The notes beneath the pieces are model-generated. The model saw only the letters and a list, made by a program, of their open reading frames with translations, was not told the origin of the DNA and did not search any database. A stretch of DNA of 38,582 nt from Bacteroidota bacterium (lineage in GTDB: Bacteria; Bacteroidota; Ignavibacteria; UBA10030; BY39): the NCBI GenBank assembly GCA_030682385.1, contig JAUXOG010000086.1, forward strand, positions 1 to 38,582. Direction: 5' to 3'. Of the stretch, positions 9,534-16,892 are shown piece after piece (the first letter of the stretch is position 1; each line of letters opens with the position of its first letter). The translations under genes and the position numbers were made by a program.

Positions 9534-9905
9534 ATGAAAACGATCATCATATTGCTTCTAACAGCATCTTCTCTCTTGCATATGACTCTAGTTTTAATGA
9601 GTTGCAGCAAGGCTGAGAAACCAGAGGAAAAAAAAGTAGAAGTTAATCAAAATATCGAAGTATTCGTAAACAACGGTATCTTTACTTTGATTCTTGATCG
9701 AGATAGCGTTCATCTTGGAAGTATCAAAAGTCATGGTTATGGAACACCCAGCTTACATGAGAATTGTTATGCCCTGGCTGAAGTTCCATCATGGACGTTT
9801 CACCGGTCAGGAAATATGATTACTATGACTCGATCACAAGGGCCAGAATACGAATCCATTAGTGAATGGACTTTACTCAATAACTATAACGCAAATGGAA
9901 GGTAG
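9534..9905 (+). CDS. Cassette 2, gene 2: putative small lipoprotein
   Basis: This is a 123-residue product with a hydrophobic N-terminus (MKTIIILLLTASSLLHMTLV) and a lipobox-like LMSC ending near residue 29. A charged linker (KAEKPEEKKVEV) and a domain of about 85 residues with no recognised family follow. This pattern suggests a lipoprotein facing the periplasm or the outer membrane. It starts directly after the stop of gene 1 without a clear ribosome site of its own, so it may be translated by coupling. It has no assigned function. Confidence 0.6.
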   Translation: MKTIIILLLTASSLLHMTLVLMSCSKAEKPEEKKVEVNQNIEVFVNNGIFTLILDRDSVHLGSIKSHGYGTPSLHENCYALAEVPSWTFHRSGNMITMTRSQGPEYESISEWTLLNNYNANGR

Positions 9906-9909
9906 TTTT

Positions 9910-10419
9910 ATGGATGAAAATCTAGTAAGGGAGTATTGCAAGAAATGGGACGATGCAGACTACTACAATTTAATGGAAAAATTGAATGAGAACAACAGAG
10001 ATAAATATCCGGATGAGGCTTTTGAAGCAATTCAGAGAATACTTATATCTAGGGGGGTAAATATCCCAACTCAAAATCTAAAATCTGAGAATTCACCAAA
10101 AGATAGTATCCAATCCATACCTTCATCTAAACCCAATATTCGATTCGCACTGTTTTTTCTTGCCGGTGCAGTCCTAGGTATCATCATTGTTCGAGGATTT
10201 TTTCTAGACCCAATTGAAGAAATTGCATGGCGACTATTTTGGGAAGGACTAGGCAGAGGAAAATTAATTGATGCTGGCACGGTTGTAAAATCTGCCACTT
10301 TTGCTAAATGTATTGCTGGTATCGTTATTGGTGGTTTAGCCGCAGCCTTTCTAGGTTCAAATCTCCAAAAAAGCACACCTTCCAAGACCGATGATAAATC
10401 AGTTTCACAGAATAACTAG
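9910..10419 (+). CDS. Cassette 2, gene 3: two-helix membrane protein of unknown function
   Basis: I chose the ATG at 9910 because GGAAGG lies just upstream. A GTG at 9862 is open in frame but lies inside the previous gene. The product has 169 residues. The N-terminal ~60 residues are soluble and charged (YCKKWDDADYYNLMEKLNEN), with a Ser/Pro linker near 60-75. Two hydrophobic segments follow, at about 78-95 (FALFFLAGAVLGIIIV) and about 135-155 (CIAGIVIGGLAAAFLG). I do not recognise the family. It is likely an inner-membrane protein with a cytoplasmic N-domain. Confidence 0.62.
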   Translation: MDENLVREYCKKWDDADYYNLMEKLNENNRDKYPDEAFEAIQRILISRGVNIPTQNLKSENSPKDSIQSIPSSKPNIRFALFFLAGAVLGIIIVRGFFLDPIEEIAWRLFWEGLGRGKLIDAGTVVKSATFAKCIAGIVIGGLAAAFLGSNLQKSTPSKTDDKSVSQNN

Positions 10420-10456
10420 TCAGAAAATTAGAATCGTAGTGCTTAGCAAGATCAGA

Positions 10457-10780
10457 ATGCAACTTTTCAAGATGGGCTATGAACCAATAATCTGGTTCGT
10501 TGCCCTTCTTTGGCTCGGATTATCTGATCCACATGCAAACACAAATTTTTCACTGTGCCCTTTGAAAAATACTGGAATCAACGATTGCCCGGGATGTGGA
10601 TTGGGAAGGTCTGTTTCATATGCTCTTCACGGCGAATTCAGTCAATCCTTCCACATACATTTTCTCGGTATACCAACTATCATTATTCTTACGTTTCGTG
10701 TTTGCTCTTTACTATCAACCAAGTTTTTTAACCCACATTCAATTCATCACAAACAAAAGGAGACCATATGGCCAACGTAA
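10457..10780 (+). CDS. Cassette 2, gene 4: DUF2752 membrane protein
   Basis: The product is about 107 residues from the ATG at 10457. An ATG at 10391 is also in frame but would overlap gene 3 by 29 bases. The DUF2752 signature is clear: LCPLKNTGINDCPGCGLGRS near residues 33-52, then an ALHGEFSQSF-like stretch and a second hydrophobic segment. DUF2752 proteins are small two-helix membrane proteins with a conserved Cys-rich loop and no established function. It overlaps the next gene, a TM2 protein, by 13 bases. From memory the two families often neighbour each other in Bacteroidota, which supports both calls. Confidence 0.8.
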   Translation: MQLFKMGYEPIIWFVALLWLGLSDPHANTNFSLCPLKNTGINDCPGCGLGRSVSYALHGEFSQSFHIHFLGIPTIIILTFRVCSLLSTKFFNPHSIHHKQKETIWPT

Positions 10781-11121
10781 TGCAGTTAATGCCAACTCTC
10801 GAAGGCGATGAGATGGTTTACATTCAAGGTCTAATCAAAGAAATGAGCGACAATCAAGCTCAACAATTTGCCAACATATATAATAGCCGGCGGAAGGATC
10901 CACAGATGATCCTCCTTACCTCGCTATTGGGTTTCATAGTCGTAGCTGGAGTCCAGAGGTTCATTCTTGGTCAGGTCGGAATGGGTCTGCTATACCTATT
11001 TACAGCGGGTCTTTGCTTTATTGGAACAATCATCGACCTTGTGAATCATAAGAAACTTACCTTCGATTATAACACAAAAGTCGCACAACAGGTCACCGTA
11101 ATGGTAAAAGGTTCGAGCTAG
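10768..11121 (+). CDS. Cassette 2, gene 5: TM2-domain membrane protein
   Basis: This 117-residue protein starts at the ATG at 10768, with AAAAGGAG about 6 bases upstream. Residues 1-45 are a soluble region (LIKEMSDNQAQQFANIYNSR). Two membrane helices follow (ILLTSLLGFIVVAGVQ and MGLLYLFTAGLCFIGTIIDL) around the TM2 hallmark QRFILGQVGMG...IDLVNHKK. TM2 proteins are membrane proteins of unknown function. It is the last gene of the five-gene cassette, and its stop is immediately followed by the cassette-end sequence TGCCAACGGCGTATAAC. Confidence 0.82.
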   Translation: MANVMQLMPTLEGDEMVYIQGLIKEMSDNQAQQFANIYNSRRKDPQMILLTSLLGFIVVAGVQRFILGQVGMGLLYLFTAGLCFIGTIIDLVNHKKLTFDYNTKVAQQVTVMVKGSS

Positions 11122-11131
11122 TGCCAACGGC

Positions 11132-11263
11132 GTATAACACGGCAAACAACGACGCTGGAAGAAAAACCAATGAATAAAAATCATCGCTCAATGCTTTTGC
11201 TCACGAAAAATTTGTCGTTTAATAGTTCGCAAAAGCAATGCGTTGCTACTGCATACGTTATGT
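11132..11263 (+). other. attC2-like recombination site
   Basis: The site runs from GTATAAC (11132-11138) to GTTATGT (11257-11263). The central stem pairs 11189-11200 (CAATGCTTTTGC) with 11229-11240 at 11 of 12 bases. It closely resembles attC6 at 12819 (shared CGACGCTGG and CAATRCTTTTGY blocks), so the two have a common origin. Confidence 0.78.
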
Positions 11264-11297
11264 GAAACTTGCCCATCATTTACTTAAGGAGAAACGC

Positions 11298-12230
11298 ATG
11301 AGAACATTCAACACCACGTTCACAATCTTGCTCGCGATATGCCGAATGGCATTCGCTCAACAGGGCAACCTCATAGCATACTACCCTTTGAACTCGACCC
11401 CCAATGATACGACGGGGCATTTCGGTCCGATGCTTCTAACGAATACTCCTTTCATAGGGGGTGGTATCTATTGCAATGGTAACTATCAGTTCGGTGACAC
11501 GAATTGGTGTCGGGCGGAAACACCGATTCTTCCTGCTTCGATTTTTCATACATTCAGCGTGAGTGCCAAGTTCAAGGTGGACAGCATCCGTCAATTCGAA
11601 CGCCCTGTGATCATAGGAGGCGCTGGTTGGCGATGGATTGCCTGCATTTTGAAATCGGACAGCACTGTAGCGCTTCTCTATAACAATCAAAATAGACAAC
11701 CAAGCACTCTCCACTATTCCACCAACACTTGGCATGAAATGACCATTACCTACGACAGTAGCAACACCATCGCCAAACTTTATCTAGATGGAGTCTTAGC
11801 TTGCTCTACCCTATTCACGATTCAACACGGGCCCGAGTATGACCGAACTTTTGGTGTGACAAACTTTAGCAATGCGACCGTCTTCAAGGGGTTTCTAAAA
11901 GACTTGAAAATCTATTCCACAGTAATCGTCCCGACATCTGTGATAGACATCGAAAGTTTACTACCCGCAAATATCCAGTTGTCACAGAACTATCCAAACC
12001 CTTTCAATCCGAGCACGACAATCCGTTTTCGACTTACTTACTCTGGATTTGTCGATCTCAGCGTTCATAACATTTTGGGACAGAAGATTGCAACTTTGGT
12101 TTCTGAATATCTGGTCGCCGGCGAACATACGATACAATGGTCTGCTACCGAATTTGCAAGTGGTGTTTATTTCTACCGCTTGCAGGCGGGCAGGCTGTCT
12201 GAGACGAAAAAGCTTCTGTTGAGCAAATAG
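11298..12230 (+). CDS. Cassette 3: secreted LamG-like protein with T9SS tail
   Basis: This 310-residue protein starts at the ATG at 11298, with AAGGAG about 9 bases upstream. An earlier in-frame ATG at 11238 lies inside the attC2 hairpin and is rejected. It has a signal peptide (MRTFNTTFTILLAICRMAFA). A LamG-like jelly roll covers about 25-215 (GNLIAYYPLNSTPNDTTG, FSVSAKFKVDS, LHYSTNTWHEMTITYDSSN, GFLKDLKIYS). The T9SS sorting tail is at about 225-310 (LSQNYPNPFNPSTTIRFRL ending KKLLLSK). Its plan is like the cassette 1 product but shorter, without the fibronectin domain, and clearly diverged. It is probably surface-exposed; the ligand is unknown. Confidence 0.88.
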   Translation: MRTFNTTFTILLAICRMAFAQQGNLIAYYPLNSTPNDTTGHFGPMLLTNTPFIGGGIYCNGNYQFGDTNWCRAETPILPASIFHTFSVSAKFKVDSIRQFERPVIIGGAGWRWIACILKSDSTVALLYNNQNRQPSTLHYSTNTWHEMTITYDSSNTIAKLYLDGVLACSTLFTIQHGPEYDRTFGVTNFSNATVFKGFLKDLKIYSTVIVPTSVIDIESLLPANIQLSQNYPNPFNPSTTIRFRLTYSGFVDLSVHNILGQKIATLVSEYLVAGEHTIQWSATEFASGVYFYRLQAGRLSETKKLLLSK

Positions 12231-12244
12231 ATTAGGCAAGCTTC

Positions 12245-12396
12245 ACATAACAGCGCCAAGCATCGACGTTCGATTCGTTTGTAAACGCTCGCGCGCAAGC
12301 CAGCGCTCGCTCGACTTAGTTGAACTCACTCCATGCCGCCGTCATTCATAGAAAAGCATGGACGGCGGCACGGCGTGCTTGGCGCATACGTTGGGC
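12245..12396 (+). other. attC3-like recombination site
   Basis: The site runs from ACATAAC (12245-12251) to GTTGGGC (12390-12396). The arms share GCGCCAAGCA on one side and TGCTTGGCGC on the other. The central stem pairs 12334-12343 (TGCCGCCGTC) perfectly with 12361-12370. Confidence 0.8.
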
Positions 12397-12640
12397 AGAC
12401 ATTCGCTCGCGTTCGCTCGCTCATAAGCGTCTGCCCAACGGCGAGCGGGCTTCGCCCTCGTTGGGCGACAAGCGTTCGCTTCGCGAACGTCGCCCAACAT
12501 CGGGAACAACGGCAAACGCTCCCTTCCGCCTTCGGCGGAGGTCGCGCTTCGTTGTTCCCGCTCGCCGATAGCCAAAATGCCGCTTCGCTTTCCGCCTTCG
12601 GCGGAACATTTTGGCTATCGGCGGGCGGATGCTCGTGCAG
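12391..12640 (+). repeat. Cluster of nested attC-like hairpins and gene-less mini-cassettes
   Basis: This is a GC-rich run without a credible gene. After the GTTGGGCAGAC core, GTCTGCCCAAC recurs at 12429-12439, only 49 bases into the unit. A second GTTGGGCGAC (12460) pairs with GTCGCCCAAC (12489-12498). A third unit spans 12492-12573, with arms CGGGAACAACG and CGTTGTTCCCG. A fourth stem is a perfect 16-base match of 12564-12579 with 12607-12622, around CCGCCTTCGGCGG palindromes. In the last two units the GTT/AAC cores have decayed to GCC/GGC. I read these as mini-cassettes or tandem attC remnants. Confidence 0.65.
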
Positions 12641-12818
12641 TGTCGAATTGGAATTGATTTTTACTTTATAAATTTTTATGCACATTATAAAAGGCTTTAC
12701 TTATTGTTTCTAAATAACGAATCGTTTTAATGTAAGTGTGTATCATCTTTAGCAAATTAATTTTTTTGAATAAACATTTTAATCAAAACATAATTAACTA
12801 AAACGCAACGGCACGAAC
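12623..12818 (+). other. Gene-less cassette (no ORF)
   Basis: An AT-rich unit of about 200 bases lies between the hairpin cluster and attC6. Its right end (GCACGAACGTCTAAC) partly matches the reverse complement of its left end (GGCGGATGCTCGTGC), as in the other cassettes but with a decayed left core. No reading frame longer than about a dozen codons has a ribosome site. It may carry a promoter or small RNA, but nothing I see proves either. Confidence 0.5.
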
Positions 12819-12948
12819 GTCTAACAAGCCAAAATACGACGCTGGTATAAACCAATGACAAAAAGCCTCGCTCAATACTTTTGTTCACATAATAATTTGT
12901 CTATTGATAGTTCACAAAAGTATTGCGTATTTTTGCAGAACGTTATAT
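12819..12948 (+). other. attC6-like recombination site
   Basis: The site runs from GTCTAAC (12819-12825) to GTTATAT (12942-12948). The arms are AAGCCAAAATACG and CGTATTTTTGC. The central stem pairs 12873-12884 (CAATACTTTTGT) perfectly with 12914-12925. It is a sequence relative of attC2. Confidence 0.8.
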
Positions 12949-12980
12949 GCCATTTGCAGAAACCAGAAAGGAACTGAGTC

Positions 12981-14426
12981 ATGAAGTCACTCGCTACCCT
13001 TTGGATATCCTTACTAGTCGCAACAGGTGGCTGCGGAGCGCTTAGTGGTTCGTTCACCGGCCAAGTTCCCCTGGACAACGTATCTGTGATTGTCAAGATA
13101 CCACCACAATACCGAAATAGCACGGATGCTCAAAGAACGAAGAATGCACTCATAGCTCTCCTCACCAATCGGTCAGACAGGATACAGGTGATCGATAATG
13201 AGTTAGCAACGCTTCCGAAACAACTATATCCTGGTGTTATGGTGACCCTCATGCCCGCCGCTAAGTTCGAACCCGAAAAATCTTTGGATGAGATCTTTGG
13301 CAACACTGAACAACAGTACTACATGCATGTTTTCAGTCCGTTCCATCCACAGGAAGATATAAATCTCTACAATACTCAAGACCTGCTTCACTTCCTCAGA
13401 ATAGGCTCATCTTCTCTATCCTCCTCCCCTCGCCAGTCAGTCGTTACGCATAATAGTCACCTGGACAGAAAGGTAGCCGAGCGACTTGTCGCTCGAATGG
13501 CAGACTACGCTTTGCCTAGTCTTGGGGAGACATTGATAGTAAGCCCTGACAGCAAACATTTTATGTATCCCGTTCAAGCAGGAAATAAGCACTTTGTCAT
13601 CGTTGATGGGACAGAGCATCCACGATATGACGGCCTGGGAATAGCCACTCTGGTTTTTAGCCCAGACAGTCGACACGTAGCTTACGTAGCATTGACCGGC
13701 AACCAACAATGCGTTGTCGTCGACGGAAAAGGGGGACATTTATACGACGGCTTCAAGAAAGGTATCCTATTCAGCTCTGATAGCAAACGTGTCGCATACA
13801 TAGCAGCACTGGGCGACAAACAATTTGTCGTCATTGAGGGAAAAGAGCAGAAGAAATATGATGGTGTATTTGCCCTCGTCCTAAGTCCAGACTCCAGACA
13901 TTTTGCCTATGTAGCGAAATCGGGAGAAAGATGGTTTGTGGTAGTTGATACCAGTGAAGGACGACGCTATGATGGCATTGGTGAATTCACTCCTGTCTTC
14001 AGCCCTGATAGTAGGCACGTCGCTTACGTTGCCGTATTTGGCGGTAAATACTCTGTCGTGATTGATGGGAAGGAGGGGAGAAAATATGACGGTGTGGGAT
14101 CGCCAATCTTTAGTCCAGACAGTCGACATCTCGCATACCGGGCTCGGCTTGGTAATAAATCCCGGGTTGTGATTGATGGGAAAGACGAGCAAGAGTATGA
14201 CCATATAAACGAGTTAGTTTTCAGCCCCGACAGTAAGCATTTCGTTTATGAGGCTCAGTCAGATAATTTTGGATTCATAGTGGTTGATCGTAATGAAGGG
14301 GATCACAATTATGGATCCGTTGTTGGTGGGAAGATCATTTTCGATACGCCTGCTGCTTTTCATTATCTTTCCTTCAAGAACGGGAGCGCCTTCTTGGTTG
14401 AAGAGACAATAGAGGATAATGAATGA
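12981..14426 (+). CDS. Cassette 7: beta-propeller (PD40/WD40-like) lipoprotein
   Basis: This 481-residue protein starts at the ATG at 12981, with AAAGGAAC a few bases upstream. The N-terminus MKSLATLWISLLVATGGC is a lipoprotein signal with lipobox ATGGC, so it is probably anchored in the outer or inner membrane. Residues about 185-465 contain seven repeats of roughly 40 residues. Each has SPDSRHVAYVA or a variant (SPDSKHFMYPV, SSDSKRVAYIA, SPDSRHLAYRA, SPDSKHFVYEA) and a VVIDGKEG..YDG partner strand. This is the PD40/TolB-like propeller pattern and probably forms a seven-bladed propeller for protein or ligand contact. The N-terminal ~170 residues are unrecognised. It is the last gene of the array, ending 15 bases before the terminal complementary sequence. 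Confidence 0.85.
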   Translation: MKSLATLWISLLVATGGCGALSGSFTGQVPLDNVSVIVKIPPQYRNSTDAQRTKNALIALLTNRSDRIQVIDNELATLPKQLYPGVMVTLMPAAKFEPEKSLDEIFGNTEQQYYMHVFSPFHPQEDINLYNTQDLLHFLRIGSSSLSSSPRQSVVTHNSHLDRKVAERLVARMADYALPSLGETLIVSPDSKHFMYPVQAGNKHFVIVDGTEHPRYDGLGIATLVFSPDSRHVAYVALTGNQQCVVVDGKGGHLYDGFKKGILFSSDSKRVAYIAALGDKQFVVIEGKEQKKYDGVFALVLSPDSRHFAYVAKSGERWFVVVDTSEGRRYDGIGEFTPVFSPDSRHVAYVAVFGGKYSVVIDGKEGRKYDGVGSPIFSPDSRHLAYRARLGNKSRVVIDGKDEQEYDHINELVFSPDSKHFVYEAQSDNFGFIVVDRNEGDHNYGSVVGGKIIFDTPAAFHYLSFKNGSAFLVEETIEDNE

Positions 14427-14453
14427 AGTCCAAAAGTGTTATCTGCAAACGGC

Positions 14454-14578
14454 ACATAACACGCCCAACAACGACGCTCCCTTTTTTGGTGGAGAATAGT
14501 TGTGCTCGCTCAACCCCGCCCGTCATTTGATAAGATGTTGGTCGGGCGGGGCTCGGAGGATAAATGCTGATGCGGTAA
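14454..14578 (+). other. Terminal attC7-like site with degraded right half
   Basis: The left core ACATAAC (14454-14460) and the arm CGCCCAACAACGACGC match the other sites. The central stem pairs 14514-14524 with 14541-14551 at 10 of 11 bases. The right arm and GTT core are not recognisable (GCGGTAAG near 14571), so this site marks the eroded array end. Confidence 0.65.
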
Positions 14579-14820
14579 GAATCATTGATCCATTTATTCA
14601 TTGATACAATGATTCAATGAACCAATAACTCAATGATCAAATTGAGCCGATTTCTTGATACTGTGAACGTTTTACGTTCTGAAGAAGTCGGCTCTTTCAT
14701 GTTAGTGCGGTGTAGGTCGGATTTTGATCACATCCGACTTACAGAACTTGGCAATTCTTTCCTTTGCTTCCAACCCTCAAAATCCGTAAATTCAGATCAG
14801 AAAAATTGAGTTTATACTAA
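14579..14820. repeat. Intergenic hairpins between the array and dnaG
   Basis: No gene is visible. The stretch has short CATTGAT-type direct and inverted repeats (14580-14640). A hairpin at 14644-14694 (arms GAGCCGATTTCTT and AAGAAGTCGGCTC, with GAACGT/ACGTTC inside) is followed by CTTTCAT and could be a weak terminator. A second inverted repeat pairs 14712-14722 with 14732-14742 at 10 of 11 bases. I saw no convincing dnaG promoter. Confidence 0.55.
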
Positions 14821-16782
14821 TTGCGACTATCACAAGAAAAAATAGAAGAAATCAGGAATGCGATAGACATTGTTGAGTTCATCGGATCATTTGTAAAGCT
14901 GAAGAAGCGAGGGAAAAACTATATTGGTTTGTGCCCGTTTCATAACGAGAAAACACCTTCGTTTAACGTTTCGCCCGACAAACAGATGTATCATTGTTTC
15001 GGATGCAGTGTCGGGGGTAATGCATTCACCTTTTTGATGGAGATGGAAAAAATTTCCTTCATCGAGGCGGCACGTTCACTTGCTGAGACGGCAGGCATTC
15101 AGCTTCCTGCATACTCGCCGGAAACGGAAGACGCTGCACGTGAACAGGAAGATTTGTATGCAGTATGCAGGATGGGGGCACTTTTTTTCTACAATAATCT
15201 CATCAGTACAACTGAGGGTAAGTTTGCACTCGATTATTTACGCAAACGAGGATTAACAGACGAAATAATAAAAATGTTTGGGCTTGGTTACTCGCCAAAT
15301 TCATGGGACGGATTAATCCAGCACGCGGAGTCGCAAAAAATTCAGCTTGAGTATTTAGAAAAAGTAGGTCTTGTGAGAAAGCGTGAAGATGGCAGTTACT
15401 ACGACTACTTCAGAGGGCGGGCTATGTTTCCTGTATTTTCCACAACGGGAAGAGTTATCGGTTTTGGCGCCCGAAAGATTTATGAGGACGACCAGTTAGC
15501 CAAATATATCAACTCACCCGAAACGCCTATATACAACAAAAGCCGTCTGCTTTATGGAATCCATCAGGCAAAAGAAGCAATGCGCGAAAAAGATTTTGTA
15601 ATTTTAGTAGAAGGTTATACCGACCATCTTAAAACATTCCAGGCAGGTTTTAAAAATGTTGTTGCTTCGAGCGGAACCGCTTTAACTGTCGAACAAATCC
15701 AGTTAATCGCCAGATACACAAAAAACATAACAATTGTTTACGATGCTGATTCGGCAGGATCGAAAGCTACTATGCGTGGAGTGGATTTGGTTCTCGAGAA
15801 TGATCTTGATGTTAGAGTTGCAAAGTTACCGAGCGGTGAAGACCCCGACTCATATATCGAAAAATTTGGTAGAGAAAAATTTCAGAATCTGATTCAGAAC
15901 TCAATATCTTTTATCGATTTTATGGCTCAGGCGTTTGAGACAGAGGGATATTTTAAAACTCCCGAAGGGCAGACGAAAGCAGTGCGAAAAATTATTCAAA
16001 CAATTGCCAAGATAAAGGATGCGATTAAAAGAAATTTTTACATTCAGGATGTTGCTGAAAAATATGGTTTGTATGAATCGGTTCTTCAAAAAGAGTTGGA
16101 AAAATATATTAAAGAAGACCTCCGCCGCAGCGAAACATTTACATATATACCTGATGAAATTGCTTTACCACCGACTGAATTAGATATGGCAAACCTATCA
16201 GTAAATGCGGATTTTAACGGCAGCCGGGATGCAGAAGATGCTGATGAAATTCCTAAAGCAGAGCGCGATTTATTGCACGCCATCCTTGATGGTGGAAATG
16301 ATATTGCAGGTTTTGTTTTTCAATATCTGACGCCGGAACAATTTACACATAAATATTCTTCTCAGTTGGCTAACATTTTAAAAATAATGTACGAAACCAA
16401 TGAGGCGATAGATGCCCCTGCAGTGTTCAATTATGTTTCCGGTGCGACGCAAATTTCAACAGAAGATTTAGAAAAATTAAAACATTTTATAACAGAACTA
16501 ATTTTTAGTAAATATCAATTAAGCAGCCGTTGGGAAGAGGATGGGGCAGAAGTACAAAAGGGGGATGCCGGACAGATTGCACGCGATGCAATAAGAGCTA
16601 TTTATAAAAATGAAATCCAGAAGCAGCTTACCTACAACCAATTTCTTATGAAAGAAGCAGCTAAACGTGGAGAAGATTTAACCCAATATTTGAATAAACA
16701 TAACGAGCTTTTACAAGAGAAAAAATTTATTAAAGAAAATAAAATTTTTAATCCGCCTACGCATTCTGCTTCGGAAGATTAG
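14821..16782 (+). CDS. dnaG: DNA primase
   Basis: This 653-residue protein synthesises RNA primers at the replication fork. The N-terminal CHC2 zinc-binding domain is at about 35-65 (GLCPFHNEKTPSF, MYHCFGCSVGGNAF). The catalytic core has YFRGRAMFPVFSTTGRVIGF near 200. The TOPRIM metal site is ILVEGYTDHL near 260 and VYDADSAGSKA near 308. The C-terminal part (from about 450) would be the helicase-binding region and is poorly conserved, as usual. The start is a TTG directly after an in-frame stop, so no longer form is possible. No strong ribosome site is visible. It borders the right end of the integron-like array and is itself intact. Confidence 0.96.
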   Translation: MRLSQEKIEEIRNAIDIVEFIGSFVKLKKRGKNYIGLCPFHNEKTPSFNVSPDKQMYHCFGCSVGGNAFTFLMEMEKISFIEAARSLAETAGIQLPAYSPETEDAAREQEDLYAVCRMGALFFYNNLISTTEGKFALDYLRKRGLTDEIIKMFGLGYSPNSWDGLIQHAESQKIQLEYLEKVGLVRKREDGSYYDYFRGRAMFPVFSTTGRVIGFGARKIYEDDQLAKYINSPETPIYNKSRLLYGIHQAKEAMREKDFVILVEGYTDHLKTFQAGFKNVVASSGTALTVEQIQLIARYTKNITIVYDADSAGSKATMRGVDLVLENDLDVRVAKLPSGEDPDSYIEKFGREKFQNLIQNSISFIDFMAQAFETEGYFKTPEGQTKAVRKIIQTIAKIKDAIKRNFYIQDVAEKYGLYESVLQKELEKYIKEDLRRSETFTYIPDEIALPPTELDMANLSVNADFNGSRDAEDADEIPKAERDLLHAILDGGNDIAGFVFQYLTPEQFTHKYSSQLANILKIMYETNEAIDAPAVFNYVSGATQISTEDLEKLKHFITELIFSKYQLSSRWEEDGAEVQKGDAGQIARDAIRAIYKNEIQKQLTYNQFLMKEAAKRGEDLTQYLNKHNELLQEKKFIKENKIFNPPTHSASED

Positions 16783-16892
16783 AAAGTCCTTCAGTCCTCG
16801 GACAGTGTTTGAATATCCACTTAATTTGCCTCGTTCCGATGCTTTGCAATTTCCTTCCGTTTTAAATATATTAACAATAAAACAACAACTTA

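Larger units (their letters stand above)
6427..14578 (+). mobile_element. Integron-like element: recombinase, attI-like site and cassette array
   Basis: The recombinase is followed by a series of units. Each begins after a G^TT core, carries one or more plus-strand genes with their own ribosome sites, and ends in an AAC core plus a long imperfect hairpin. Core pairs are at 7805, 9134/9257, 11138/11257, 12251/12390, 12439/12460, 12498, 12825/12942 and 14460. Spacer stems are conserved in position but not in sequence, as in attC sites. The layout, with the recombinase pointing into the array and attI after its stop, is the less common same-direction arrangement. The right end is eroded: the final hairpin lacks a GTT core, and dnaG follows. 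Confidence 0.82.

Noticed and set aside
12320-12685. Several overlapping open frames of 60-119 codons in the GC-rich hairpin cluster
   Set aside because: They arise because GC-rich inverted repeats contain few stops. The products are Arg/Ala/Pro-rich, frames on both strands overlap, and none has a convincing ribosome site.
12231-12980. CRISPR array or REP cluster
   Set aside because: There is no regular repeat-spacer pattern, and the units have unequal lengths. The paired cores and cassette-end complementarity fit attC sites.
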